A stretch of DNA of 64,000 nt from Hydractinia symbiolongicarpus. Lineage: Eukaryota; Cnidaria; Hydrozoa; Anthoathecata; Hydractiniidae. Below the pieces are notes generated by a model, which was not told where the DNA came from, did no database searches, and worked only from the letters and a program-made list of their open reading frames with translations. A program made the translations under genes and the position numbers. Of the stretch, positions 1-25,039 are shown one piece after another (positions within the stretch are counted from its first letter, which is position 1; each line of letters opens with the position of its first letter). The stretch is taken from positions 13,392,001-13,456,000 of the forward strand of contig NC_079883.1 of the NCBI RefSeq assembly GCF_029227915.1. Direction: 5' to 3'.

Positions 1-36
1 AAGAGCTTATTGTGAGGCCTTATGCATGTTTCATAA

Positions 37-12875
<12,839 letters not shown>

Positions 12876-15025
12876 TGTTGGTTTTGTTATTATTGCAATT
12901 CGGTAAAAATTTAAACAGGAATATTCGTGGTGAAGGTTATAAAACAGGTCTCCATCTATAGTTTCTAATTTTGTTTACCTTTAAATATTACCTTGCTTCA
13001 GGAACATTCGTCCATAGCGCCCCACACTGAAAGTTCTTTTAATTTTGGTTTAACCTGTGCATGATCGCATTTACAATTGCAAGCTTCGTTAGCGCGAGTC
13101 GATTTCATCAGTCCCGTATTGTGTTTTCATATTGTGCTAAATAGATTGAATCTTTCGCGCCGTTTTACACTCTCCTGCATTGTGTTTGTTTATAGTGATA
13201 TCTTTTTTTTTTATTCAACATTATGGCTTGTATCTAACCACCACAAGTCTGTATTTTGTGGTCTGTTTTGACTGTCTGTTATTTTTTGTTTTTGGCTTTG
13301 TGATGTTTATTTTAGTTTAAAAATCTCGTATCATTTCCTTTTCTTATAAACTTTCTGATACACGCTTTTTTATAAGCAACATCTTTAATCAACATAAAGC
13401 TGAAATCGTTCAAGAACGAAACAACCTGTAGATATATAAAAAAAGGAGAAACAACAGGAATAAATTTCCTTAAACTTTCCTTAAGCTGAAAGTCATGCAA
13501 TTTTCAAAAATAACAACAACTGTGATTAAAAAAATTACTTTAGTTTGGCGTACCAGGCTAACAGCAAAGCCGTGAATCCTGTCTTTCTGAGAAAATATTT
13601 AACAAGCAAGTCAACAAGTGACAACAACCCAGCGTGTTGCTTATAAAAAAACCGTGTCGTTAAATTAGCTGCAGCAGATTTTTTATGGTATAATATTTAA
13701 CGCTTCTGGTTACTATAACATATATTATGTATTCTTAGTGATATTGTAAACCGTAAAAAAAATTTAAAAGTTATTCGAACAGCTTGAAAGGTAGAAGCTA
13801 GTCGGACAGAACAATAGAGCGCTAGTGAAGTGCATAATTTTTTTTGTCCTCTTGTCCGTCGACATTACAATGTCGCCTGGAGCCGCCTGTATTTTATCTG
13901 TCATATTTATTTTGAGTGCCTTATTTGTTTAGATCCAGTTTTTAAACATAAATACTAAAAAGAGGCATTGTATAAATTGTTTGAGAAGAAGATATTTTTA
14001 AATCGTTTAAAACGTTTTTTTACTATGCACCCCGTCCCTGTCACCTCCTCTCTGCAGTGTTTCCTCCTGGAAGGACTTGATGTTTTGCAAGAAATTTGCA
14101 TGGCGTTTTTTTCAGTGCTGCATTCGTTGTAGGTTGTTTCTTTAGAATACGATATCGTCAGTTCTAAGGCACCTTAAGAATGTCTGCGTTTTAATCAAAG
14201 TCGTTGGATTACCGGGTAATTAGTCATCATCAGATTTAGGGCGCATTCAAAAAGTATGCTCCCTAAAATATTTATAATTTTAGGCTTCCCTCCCTACCCC
14301 CGTGTTCGCTCAAGTTCGCATTTATCATATTTCCCATTCGTACGTTCTCCTCCTCTCTCTATCAAACGTGACCCTTTTCCCTTCCTGTCAGCGCTAACGT
14401 ACTCTTTTGACACCCCATGGTCTTTTAAGTTTTCAGGAAATTTTAACGCAACACAAGTTAGAAAAATTCTCTCTTTTTTTCTTCTCTCACTTTTAAAGAA
14501 TAAACAACTAGTCACTAAATATGCTAAGGTTTTGTGTTGTTAATTTCACCAAAATATCAAAAATAATAAATATTTGAGCAAACGTACTTTTTTACCTAAA
14601 CAGGGATTGAGATTTCTATGCACGAAAAAACTTATTGTTTCGCCGCATTTTTGTCCCAGAAAAAAACATTCCAGTTGGTGCATGGTCTACGATGTACAAA
14701 CCAAAAAATTTCCACAACAGCAAGTAAACAGGAGAATATAGAATTTTTGCTCAGTCACAGTTTCTAAAAGCGAAATAAAACTGCTTCGCCTGGGGAATAG
14801 GAAAGGCTCCTTCCCAACTTTTTTGTTGGTTCAGAATTTAGCGCGGAAAGTAAATTGCCAGATATATAAATAAGTAAATTTAAGTATTTAAGTAAGATCA
14901 ATGACGTCATTGTTAATTTTCTTTCAAAATGGCGTGTTAGCAGGAACGCTTCGAGGGAAAACCTGCAAGAAATGTTCAAAAAGTTCTGACTGCGCCTTCG
15001 CTCTCTTTTGAGCTTTAATCAAAAC
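12876..15025. other. Intergenic region between PAP and PPM1
   Basis: About 2.1 kb between the PAP stop codon and the PPM1 start codon. I see no convincing coding exon. The short reading frames at 13077-13271 and 14256-14543 lack any recognisable motif or splice context. The last ~150 bp hold the PPM1 5' region, with a CRE-type palindrome. Confidence 0.6.
14899..14912. promoter_or_regulatory. CRE-type palindrome upstream of PPM1
   Basis: CAATGACGTCATTG is a perfect 14-bp palindrome containing the CREB/ATF core TGACGTCA. It lies about 115 bp upstream of the PPM1 start codon, in the expected promoter region. Function is inferred from the motif only. Confidence 0.45.
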
Positions 15026-18000
15026 ATGGGTGTCTTTCTTGATAAGCCTAAAAAGGAGAAGGAATCAGAATCAGGCGAAGGTAATGGGCTTCGTTTTGCA
15101 ATGTGTGCAATGCAAGGATGGCGTGTGGAAATGGAAGATGCACATGCAATCAGGATGGAACTTCATCCTACTTTGAAAAACTGCTCGTATTTTGCAGTAT
15201 TTGATGGTCACGCAGGAGATTTTGTTAGTAAGTACTCCTCAGAAAATTTAATAGAAACAATTTTAGAGTTATGGACAGCTTCAGGAGGAGGGTCAAACTC
15301 TTCATGTGAAAAGACAGCAGAAAACAAAGACAAAAATTCTGACATTTGTAATGCACATCTAACAGAATCTGTTGAAGTTGATAAATTCAGACAAAATGTT
15401 ATAGAGGGTTTTTTAAAAATTGATAGTAAAATGAGAGAATTACCTAAGTTTCTGTCTGGAGAAGAAAGAAGTGGAACAACAGCTGTTGCCTCTTTTGTCA
15501 CACCAAATAAAATAATATTTGCAAATTGTGGAGACTCTAGAGCTCTTCTTTGCAGCAATAAAGAAGTCAAATTTGCAACATATGATCATAAACCATACAA
15601 TGAAGAGGAGAGGAAAAGAATAGAAAATGCAGGTGGAAGTGTAATGATTCAGCGTGTGAATGGATCTTTGGCTGTTTCAAGAGCTCTAGGCGATTATGAT
15701 TATAAAAATGTGAGTGGCCTATCTCCAACGGAACAGCTTGTGTCAGCCGAGCCTGATCTAACTGTTATCGAAAGATCTGAAAAAGATGAATTTTTAATTC
15801 TTGCTTGTGATGGTGTTTGGGATGTAATGAGCAATGAAGAAGTGGTGACATATATTCATTCAAGATTAGTCATTCATCAGGATTTGCAACGAGTGTGTGA
15901 AGAACTTTTAGAGACCTGCCTTGCCAAGGTAAGAAACATCATATGCGTAATGCCCTACCATTGTTAGAACTATTTAACTTTCTTTTAAACAGTTGTAATG
16001 TTCACAATGCACTTCAAGTTAATAATACACTTAAATGTTACAAGCCTTGAAATTGCAAAAGCATCTGACGGTTCTGTGGTGTCTAGATAAATATCTAGCT
16101 AGTTACTTTCACTTTCAACCACCTTAGATAAATTCCTGCATGTCGTTATTTCTTTACATTTTACTTGTCAGCTACAGAAAAAGTGGCAATAAAAAAGATT
16201 TTGGAGCTTTCAAAAGACAGGACAGGATGTTTTAAAGTATCATTGGATGTAGATTGATGCTGTCTGATTTATTCCACCTCATTACAGTCCAAACAATACT
16301 TCTGTGTGAAAAAATGGGTACCTTTGTGTGAAAATGACCTCGCCTCATCTAGTGCACCCATCTTTTTTATGCCACACAGATGCCAGAGCCAAAAGAGCTT
16401 ACCACTAAAAATGTAAACAAAATTGTAAACATTCATTTTGGCATTTTACATCTACATAAAAACTTTAGAATCATTAAACCATTTTGGTGCACTGACAGAC
16501 TTGAAAGCATTATAGACTAGTATTTTTCTTGTGGAAAAATTCATGCATGCAAAATTTATTATGTAGGGTTTCTACCAGACTTTAAACACCTTGAATACCC
16601 TGAAATTAATCTAGGTGTCTTTAAAAAAATTAAATATATATATATATATATATATACATTATTTCCTGAACAGAAGCCTTAAAAACTTTAAAGATGAATT
16701 TTATGCATCTCTGTTTAGTTATGAAGCACAAGTCCTAGACGTGTGTGCAGTTTTTTAAAAAATTATTTGGAATCTTGAAATATTGTAAAAATTATTAAAA
16801 CTATAGCCTTTTTGCCACAGGTTAAAAAAATAGTCCCCCATCTAAAATAATCTAAAAGGTGGAATTGCCATTATTTCCATCGAGTCTGTATGGTATCTAT
16901 GTTCTCCACTATGTCTACTGCATAGCAGTGTAAGTAAAAATTTAACAACAATTTGGAATGCATGCAAGTTAGAGTTTGATTTAAAAGTTGTGAAAATTGC
17001 TTTTTTTCATTGCAGTGAAGGGGGTGTTGGAAGAAGTGTTACTTGCAGGATAGGTTCTGCTTGGAAAAAGTTCAGAGACTTACTTCCTTTGTTGACTAGC
17101 AGAGTCCTGTCAATTAAGGTAAAAGGTAGGTTGTATGAGGCCTGTGTAAGAAGTGTTATGTTGTACGGTAGTGAGACATGGGCAGTGAAGCAGGAAGATC
17201 TTGACCGTTTAGAAAGGAATGATATGAGAATGGTTAGGTGGATGTGTAACGCCAGACAGAAAGAGTTCAGATGAGCTAAGAAGCAGGCTAAGTCTCCGTA
17301 GAATTAAAGATGTTATCCAGATAAGAAGATTGAATTGGCTGGGGCACTTGGAAAGAATGGAGGAGGATAATTGGGTAAGAAAGTGTAGAGACTTGATAGT
17401 TCCTGGGGCAAAGCCCAGAGGCAGACCGAGGAAGACTTGGCAGGAGGTTATAAGGACAGACTTGATATAGAGGAAGTTGAGTTTAGATCTAACACAGTCT
17501 AGATCAGGTTGGAAAGGGTCATTAATATACCCTGTCCAACCCATGCTAGCTTGGAAAACGGACGTTAAGCCGAGAATGATGATGATGATGATACACAAAA
17601 CAGACTTTTTTAAAAACTTTTTTTTCATTGGAGATAATACTAAACCAATTTTAAGGCTTTGAAAAAATAATCATGCCTCTCTAAAATTACCGCCAGTCTA
17701 TGGAACCCGCCTTTATTTCTGGAGTTAAATATTCCTGCAGCGAGAATAGTAGAGAAAATAAGGGAATTTGCTAATGAGACATACCCTTTCAACAGGCACA
17801 AATAGTATGTCTTTCACCATTGTACACAGGTAATGACCAGTCAAGGGTGGCGTGGTTGTTGTTTTGGTAAATGTTGCATGCTTTGCTGCTCTTTTGACCC
17901 CAATTGCATTATATACCTCACACTGCCTTATCTTTATTAGAGTGCCAAAATTATGCTCCAAAATAAATTTTAAGCTAAGCCATTAAATCATGTGCAAATT

Positions 18001-21000
18001 CTTTTTGTTTAATTATTATTTAACTATTTAACCACGTGGGATATATCAGTGTGTAGGTAAAATTATTACTGGAAAGATGATGGATGGAGAGGGACTTAAA
18101 TCCATAAACTCCCACTTGCAATTGCTCTACCCACTGCGCTATCAATCTGATAACCCCTGTATGTGCAATAGTTAGGATACTAATTCATTGTGACATGTAT
18201 GTCCATATGGGTGTACGAATTGGATTGTATATTTAACTCCCACATCCTTTTAGCAGCAATTGGGAAGCTAAGGTGAAAACTTACATATACGACCATATCA
18301 GGGCTTGTTTTTGTTATCGTCAAATCTTATGTTATTAATTCAGATTTTTCGTTAATTTTGTTAAATTCTCAAAGGGAAATTAAATTTTCCAAATTCACTA
18401 AAATACAAAAAAAATGTCTGTTGAATCTCAATCATCAGGGTTTTGTGTCTTTACGTTTTCATGTGGTAATGATTTTTATTTTATTTTTAAATTTATTAGC
18501 ATAATTATTTGCATAAATAATCTGGTTGCATAAAATCTTATTAGGCCTTCTCTAAAGCAAAAAATTTTTGTATGACTTAATATGTATAAAGATATTGGTA
18601 CAGTGACACCTAGCTCTGATTAAGGGATTAATACTAAATTCACATGGAACAGATTTATTCAGGCATTACTGCTTCAGAAATTTAACCAATACTGTAGTTG
18701 CTTGAGCTAAAGTCAGTCAGGTAAACAAAGAACACATAAATATATTCCTGTTGTTTTGTTGTTTTGTCTGTAAACTTTGCACAACTAAATGCATATGAAG
18801 TTTAACAATACTGTTTGTTTTTTACAGGGAAGTCGTGATAACATGAGTGTTATTCTAATAACCTTTCCATCTGCACCACAAGTTGCTAATGACGCTGTTG
18901 AAAAGGTAAACAAGTTATTTTCAACATTTTTATATTATTTGTATTCCTGAGGTGTTTATTATGTGCACTGGATACCCATTTTTAAAATATCCCTGTGTCA
19001 TAATCTTTTGCATATAGAAGATATTTTGTGTCTTCTTCTTCACAAGTACAAACAGAATATAGCTATTAATATAGAAAAAAAAGTTAAAACACGCACAATA
19101 TTGCTAATACAGAAATACAAAAAAATACTTGTTCACTTTCTCAGCATCTGCTCAGCATGGAATTTTAAAAAGATGGCATTAATAGGCAATTGTGTAGCTA
19201 CAGGGTAGTGTTTAGCTGATCTCTTTATAAAAGCCAATGTGACAGACTTTGTTTACATATCAAACTTTTGGTGAAGAAAGTTGTCAAACTTTTATTTCTG
19301 ATATTGATTGGCAACACTTTCTTCAGCTTTTGTTTTAACTTTTATTTGTTTTTCTTGTTTTCTACAGGAGGCTGTATTAAATGGATTAATCAAAGAAAAT
19401 GTGAAAGGTAATAATTTTAATGCACTATTTAACTGCAATGCTTGAATTAAATTTAAAATAATTGACACCCAAAATAATATTTTTGCACCATTCAGCATAT
19501 TTTTAAGAATTCACTTCATGACAAAACATGGTTTTTAAAGATGATGATTTCTAACTGGGAATTACTAAATACCTTTATAACTTTGGGCACTGGCAGAATT
19601 AATTTCCTAAATCTCTTTATCAATACCTCTCTGATTGCTGTTGTCAGTGCAAAATAAAAAAATCGAAAAAATTGACATCTTGCAGTGGTTTTCGTGTAAA
19701 TACTTCCAAGTGGCCAATAAACCAATCAGAATGCGGTGATATATATGTTTGTCAATTAACAGATCTAAACTATTCTCGGGTGTTGTTGACTAGGGGCACA
19801 CTCACAGGATCTTTTGTGTGATAGCAATATGTGAGGCCATTTTAAATTTTGACTTGTAAAATTTCTGGTTTTTGTTCTTGAATTAATTTCTTTCTCTACT
19901 TCAACTAACTCAGGGTTAGTTGAGTTTTACAGGGTAATGACATGCTCTTTCCTGTGTTTTTATTTGAATTTTTAAGTACTTGTTCTAAGCGTTTAACCCA
20001 GTACTTTCTTTCTCAATTATGTGCATAAGAAAAAAGTTGAGCATCTATTTTTGGTATGACGTGTGTTTTTATTTTAGTTATAGTTGTAGGAAAGTTATTT
20101 GTTTTAAAAGGCTTTTCATCTAACTGGCTTTATTACTGTAAATGTTCCACTGTTTTTGTGACACACTGTAAACCTGTACAAAATGCTTCACCTGAATATG
20201 AGACACAATTTACCTGCACTGAAGCGATCAACCCGACTTTCAACTTCATTTTTACCCAGCTAGTCTGCAACAACAAAAAAATTGTTTTCTGACATTGAAG
20301 GAGGTTTACTAATTTGCTGAATTAGAGACACAATTTACCTGTACTGTAGCGATCAACCCGACGTTCAACGTCATGTTTACCTAGCTAGTCTGCAACAACA
20401 AAAAAATTGTTTTCTGACATTGAAGGAGGTTTACCAATTTGCTGAATTAGAGACACAATTTACCTGTACTGTAGCGATCAACCCGACGTTCAACGTCATG
20501 TTTACCTAGCTAGTCTGCAACAACAAAAAAATTGTTTTCTGACATTGAAGGAGGTTTACCAATTTGCTGAATTAGGTATTTTAAGTGTTTTTGGATTCAA
20601 GCATTTGCCTGTAATTTATATGCGTTTCTGGTTAAGCTGCAAAAAAAGCCATAGCTCTTACAACTTCTTCTAGTTAAGTAAGCAAGATGTGTTTTTTTTT
20701 TGTGTTAGACCAACTTGGTTGCAATAGTAGAAATCTTACATAAATTTTTATTCCTTTTTTTACAGCTATTGTGGAAAGTCAAGGTGAGACTACCACCCTG
20801 AGTCGAGTTATTGATGAACTGCAGTCAGCTGAACTTGAGGGTCTACCCCCTGGTGGTGGTTTGTATTCAAAGTAAATATGCATTCTTTGTTTGCTTTATG
20901 CTCCTGAAATACTGCTTCATTCGAGTTAAATCTGCGTGGCTTTAAATGCTTTTTTACATTGCAGCTTTTCATTTCTCGAACTCCATAGGAAAATGGTCAT

Positions 21001-23064
21001 TGCAACAGTGGCAATATCATTTATTATAAGTAATAATGGAAGTTTAAATATTTGATTTTGTCAATAAGATTCGAAGGGTTTCCTGACAAATTGTTACCCA
21101 GGGTGACAAATGTTTGGATATTGCATTTACACAACCAGAACGGTGTAAACATACTTTTGCAATGTAAGAATTCTTTGATGAAGAGAAAACGTTCCACAAG
21201 CGATTTGATTTGGGAACAAAGACGTTTAGAAAATTTACTAAGAGAATCACGATTTCCGCGTTTCATTTCTTTTTAATCTTTCAATGTTAATTACAAAATT
21301 TAAAAATTGAGCCGTTAGGCCAAAATTGACTCATTAAATGATTTCCATTTTTGTTTTTCAGACTTTGTTTGATCGAAGCAACGTTGGACGAGTTGATGCC
21401 TAACAGAAGTAAAGAAGAAGTGAGTTTTTCATTTTTTTTTTTGTTTTGCGGACTGCCCATGCCTCTTCATTTTTATTTGGATCTCAGTTTTTAAAATTCC
21501 TAATTGTTAAGAAATGGGCATCAGAACCTTCACAATTTTGTTCGATTTTTTCACTTTATTTTACGTTCTTATGAGCAAATAAAGTTTTTTCTAAAGCAAC
21601 AAGAAGCCCTGGGGGCTCTAAGAATTTCCGTGCGCTACCAAAATATTTGATGAAAACCTGCTAATTCGTTGTGTTATTGTGCCAAACATTCGAAGGGGTT
21701 TGGTGCATGAACCCCTGAAGATAAAGCCCATCAGTGACATATCTTACAACAAACGCAAACAAAACGAAACATGTCATAATAAACTCACATTTTAAAAGAA
21801 ATTGGTAACAAAAAATACAGCCTATCATTCATGGTTGAAAGTCTTGCGATTGAGACGTTTATGGTCTTAAACGGCATTAGTTGACAAAAAATCAAAATTT
21901 TGATGTAACCATCATTTTCAGCATACTTTATTTGTTAACTGTTCCAAATTTTGTTGAAAATAAAGTAGTTCTAATTTTTGGACCAATTTTGGCCTAAAAT
22001 GACATTTAGGTGACAAAACTCAAAATTATTATGTCACCATTATGTTCAGCATACTTTTTTTGTTAACTGTGCCAAATTTTGTCGAAAACAAATACCAATT
22101 TTGGCCTGAAGCGTCAATACTAGACTTCCCAGTAGTTAAGGAGCTTGGGTACGAAGTTTACATCTGTGACGGACCAACGTGAAATTCCAGGGTCGATTTT
22201 TTCTCAAAAAATGCTCCGAAAGAAAAAAACGACGGTTTTAAAAAATTTCCTACGCCTTCGGGCGCGGAAATTCAATAATTCTATACACTTAATACTAGCA
22301 AGTAAAATTTTATTTTTTCAAGTCTCCTTAAAATTTTGCCTACGTTTTTGTCGATTAACCTGGCTTTTAGCAAAATTTGGAGATAATAAGTCATGCGTAA
22401 ATTCACAAATTTGTTGACCACGCCTGCACTTTATTTATATATGCTAGCAAAAATATATTTTTCTTTCGCTGACATTGTACTAGCTGTAGAAGTGGAGGGT
22501 CATAAGTTGGTGACTTTCTAACCAGGTCCTGAGAACCTTGATAGAGATTCATCTAGTGAGTCTGATTGGGACATTCAACAATTTGTTGAGTAGCCGTAAA
22601 CTTGTGCTACTTGTGCCAAAAAAAAATGCTGTATAAGAATATCAAGCTGCAGATTATGTAATGGAAATTTTCGCGAAATTTTTTAAAATATTTTTTAATT
22701 CGCAAAATTAAATTCCTGCGAAATTTAATTATGGCGAAAATACATTCCACCAAGGTGTCATAATGTCTGACCATATTAAACTTATTAGGCAAAATATAAG
22801 TCTTTACAGAACTTTACTTCTCCGCCAAAGTTAATTCCGCATGATTTATCCCCTTACGTTTTCGCGTCAAATGTTGAAAATTCACCTAGTTGTAATGTTC
22901 ATTTTGTCGTTGTTACGTATTTGTTTTGCTTTTAGGGTCGTGGAGTATTAAACTCATTACCAGTCCCTTTAAGCGTGCTTCGACAAATGGGTGGCGAGGC
23001 AGCTGAGCTGCAAGGTCAACAAGGAGATATGTATTTTCCTGAAGAGGGAGAAGGAGAAATTTGA
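15026..23064 (+). CDS. PPM1B: Protein phosphatase PP2C family, PPM1A/PPM1B type
   Basis: Metal-dependent Ser/Thr phosphatase. Exons: 15026-15928, 18828-18905, 19368-19407, 20766-20871, 21362-21419, 22936-23064, giving 437 aa; all phases agree. The ATG at 15026 is chosen because it gives MGVFLDKPK, the conserved N-myristoylation-type start of PPM1A/B. The large first exon encodes nearly the whole catalytic domain: [11 protein letters not shown] (R33, E37, D38), VFDGHAG (D60), [44 protein letters not shown]. Exon 2 has [19 protein letters not shown], with the last metal-site Asp. The C-terminal helical region follows ([10 protein letters not shown]). The acidic tail ends GEGEGEI-like and is not conserved. 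A or B cannot be decided, since cnidarian genes predate that split. Family certainty is very high. Confidence 0.96.
17000..17600 (+). mobile_element. 3' end of a non-LTR retrotransposon (LINE) in PPM1 intron 1
   Basis: Translation gives [36 protein letters not shown] and, in another frame, [18 protein letters not shown] then [18 protein letters not shown]. This is the familiar C-terminal block that follows the RT domain in many animal LINEs. At least one frameshift (near 17270) and one stop (near 17468) break it. The element ends in a short (ATG)n microsatellite at 17576-17592, a typical LINE 3' tail. It lies in the same orientation as the host gene and is a dead, 5'-truncated copy. Confidence 0.8.
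18080..18175 (-). repeat. tRNA-like sequence (SINE head or tRNA relic)
   Basis: Read on the minus strand, TAGCGCAGTGGGTAGAGCA is a perfect tRNA A-box/D-arm, and GGATTTAAGTCC about 30 nt later is a decayed B-box/T-arm (consensus GGTTCGAATCC). No clean acceptor stem can be paired, and the B-box is mutated. It is therefore read as a SINE head or tRNA pseudogene, not a working tRNA gene. Its flank does not resemble the SINE bodies at 31.3 and 48.6 kb. Confidence 0.5.
20200..20574. repeat. Three tandem units of 125 bp in PPM1 intron 3
   Basis: Units start GAGACACAATTTACCTG at 20200, 20325 and 20450, an exact 125-bp period. Units 2 and 3 are almost identical. Unit 1 differs at scattered positions (GCACTGAAGCG versus GTACTGTAGCG). 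Recent duplication of the second unit is likely. Confidence 0.9.
21597..22272. mobile_element. Interspersed element 'AAGAAGCCCTGG', copy A (PPM1 intron 5)
   Basis: Shares start (CAACAAGAAGCCCTGG) and end (CGCCTTCGGGCGCGGAAATT) with the segment at 54938-55778, and most sequence between. The middle holds about two tandem ~120 bp units (GCATACTTTTTTTGTTAACTG type); copy B has three. The right end carries a short GC hairpin with a TTCG loop in otherwise AT-rich DNA. The class is unknown. Confidence 0.75.
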
Positions 23065-23126
23065 ACCAATCCTGCTGCTTTCCGGTTTCAATATAAAATA
23101 CACTTTTTTTTCAAGAATTTATTTTC

Positions 23127-23132
23127 AATAAA
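23127..23132 (+). terminator. PPM1 polyadenylation signal
   Basis: AATAAA about 63 nt after the PPM1 stop codon, followed by T-rich sequence. It is the first canonical signal downstream. Confidence 0.7.
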
Positions 23133-24075
23133 AAATAATAATTTGGATGTTTTTCTTTTGTTTTATTGTTGTGGAAAACAAAAGGCTAACATTCCGTAAG
23201 TTCTGAAATAGAGTTGTTTTTTTGGTATGAAATTAACCTGTACTTTGTCTTTGTTGGTTTTTCTCGCTACCAGTTAAAAAACGAAATACAGTTATATGGA
23301 GACAAATAAACCTTAAAATTTCTTTTCTACTAAAGTAAATGAAAATACAGAAATTTTATTCAAACAGGCGTTCTAATTTCTTATTTTTGCCTTAGCAAAC
23401 TAGTGGACATAAAAGCTATTTTATATGTTGAAAATTAACGATTTTACAGAGTGATTGTTAACTTGGTTGAGAACAAGATATGTTCCAATATGTATGGTGT
23501 TGTATTCGGTTGGCGTTTGTCGTTTTTTTAGAAAACACGTTTAACGTTCCATTTAATCTTAGTTATCGTGTACATTTTACCTAATGAAAATATTGATTCA
23601 CTTTGGAATGATTATTTCGTATTTATTGTCCGGATTTGTAGCCACCTGAGAGTCTTCTTATGTGAGAGCCAGGGAACGTGTCAACCAAGCGGGTCAAGAA
23701 TGTAAACAAATTGGCCTACATCAGCAGGCAAAAAAATTAGCGATATTCTTGCTAAAGATTGATTCTTGCTTTTTTGTCATCGAGGCCGGCAAGTAAACGC
23801 TTTGACATCAGGCAACAAACCCTGGGGACAAGGATAGATCAAACTAATGTCATTATTTACTTTTTTAATGCTTTCTTGAAATTGATGAGTAATCCATCTG
23901 TTCCGTTTACACAAGATACCCGTATCCTCTTTCGCACTTCCACGGAATGTCAATCAGGCGGGAGACAGTTTCCCCGTTCAATATTAAAAAGGTACACGAA
24001 TTTGTTTAATGTGCGGCTTTTAAAGTTACGCTAGGTTCACATCAATGCGAATAATGTATCTTATGCTAATTCACC

Positions 24076-24340
24076 AACCTCGTCCCCAGAAGAATAATTT
24101 TGGGGGGTAAACAGTCCCTGAAATTAAGAATTTTCTATACCTTTCAGCAAAATATTACATACAGGTATAAATATTTACGAATTTTTCTCGTTTAGGCAAG
24201 TAAAACGCTCTTTCAAGCCAAGGTTTGACCTAATTCTCATTTAAATGACTTCCACATGCAATGTTGTACCTAATCAGCCGGGACTTACCTAGCTTGTTTA
24301 CATTGGAACAGATAACTCTAACGAGCCTTGGGGACAAGTT
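24076..24340. mobile_element. Possible foldback element with CCTCGTCCCCAG tips
   Basis: Left tip AACCTCGTCCCCAG and right tip CCTTGGGGACAAGTT are inverted. The interior is AT-rich without an obvious stem. This is the weakest member of the CCTCGTCCCCAGG family in the window. Confidence 0.35.
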
Positions 24341-24857
24341 TTAAGACGCATTTTGGAGGACATTAAATAAATAAAGCTTTTGCCTTACTGGTATGAAAAA
24401 TGCGATGGTTCGGATGTCTCATTGGAATATAGGAAGGACAGAATGACACCTCAGGACCATCGTTGGAAAATATGAAACAAATGCCAGGCTTGGTTAATAG
24501 TAAAAAAAGATAAAACCAGGTGAAGAAATAACATTCTTCGTCGAAAGTTTAACAATGTCGTCACAAATATTCCCGCTGGAGTTTTTCCGTCGAACTTATA
24601 TTAACGTAACGTAATAAATCAATAAATCAACATTTACTAATTCAAAACCGAAATTCTTAAGCTAGCTATATTTATAAAAAGCAAATAAACACAATTTTTC
24701 ACAATATACATCCATGTACAAACTTACTAACACTAAAGTAAAAAAAGGTTTTGTGAGAGAAAACACACTAAGTTTCATTTGAATGTAGCACGACACAAGA
24801 GTAGATCCTGGGATAAGCAAGCAAACGCAAAATCATGCAACTAAGCATTGGATAAGG

Positions 24858-24863
24858 TTTATT
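24858..24863 (-). terminator. DESI2 polyadenylation signal (candidate)
   Basis: AATAAA on the minus strand, about 180 nt beyond the DESI2 stop codon at 25040. Confidence 0.5.
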
Positions 24864-25039
24864 TACTACGTCTAACTATACAACAAGCGTGGTGGTGTTG
24901 ACAAAACCATTATTCGAATCAAAGTCGGATAACGGGTACCTGCACTACTTATCGAGTCAAACATGCACATCTCTGAGGTAATCGAAGCATTAATCGACAA
25001 TGAGGTTGCATAATTATAATTTATAAAGCTATGACGAAG

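Larger units (their letters stand above)
23065..25039. other. Convergent intergenic region PPM1 / DESI2
   Basis: Holds the PPM1 3' UTR, with a polyadenylation signal AATAAA at 23127-23132, and the DESI2 3' UTR, with a minus-strand AATAAA at 24863-24858. Between them are CCTGGGGAC-type foldback tips (23818-23833, 24076-24090, 24325-24340). No coding exon was recognised. Confidence 0.6.

Noticed and set aside
14256-14543. 95-codon open frame on the plus strand and its minus-strand shadow
   Set aside because: Low-complexity pyrimidine-rich sequence without motif; both strands open, as expected for composition bias.
18080-18175. Functional tRNA gene on the minus strand
   Set aside because: The A-box is good, but the B-box is mutated and I could not pair an acceptor stem; kept only as a tRNA-like repeat.
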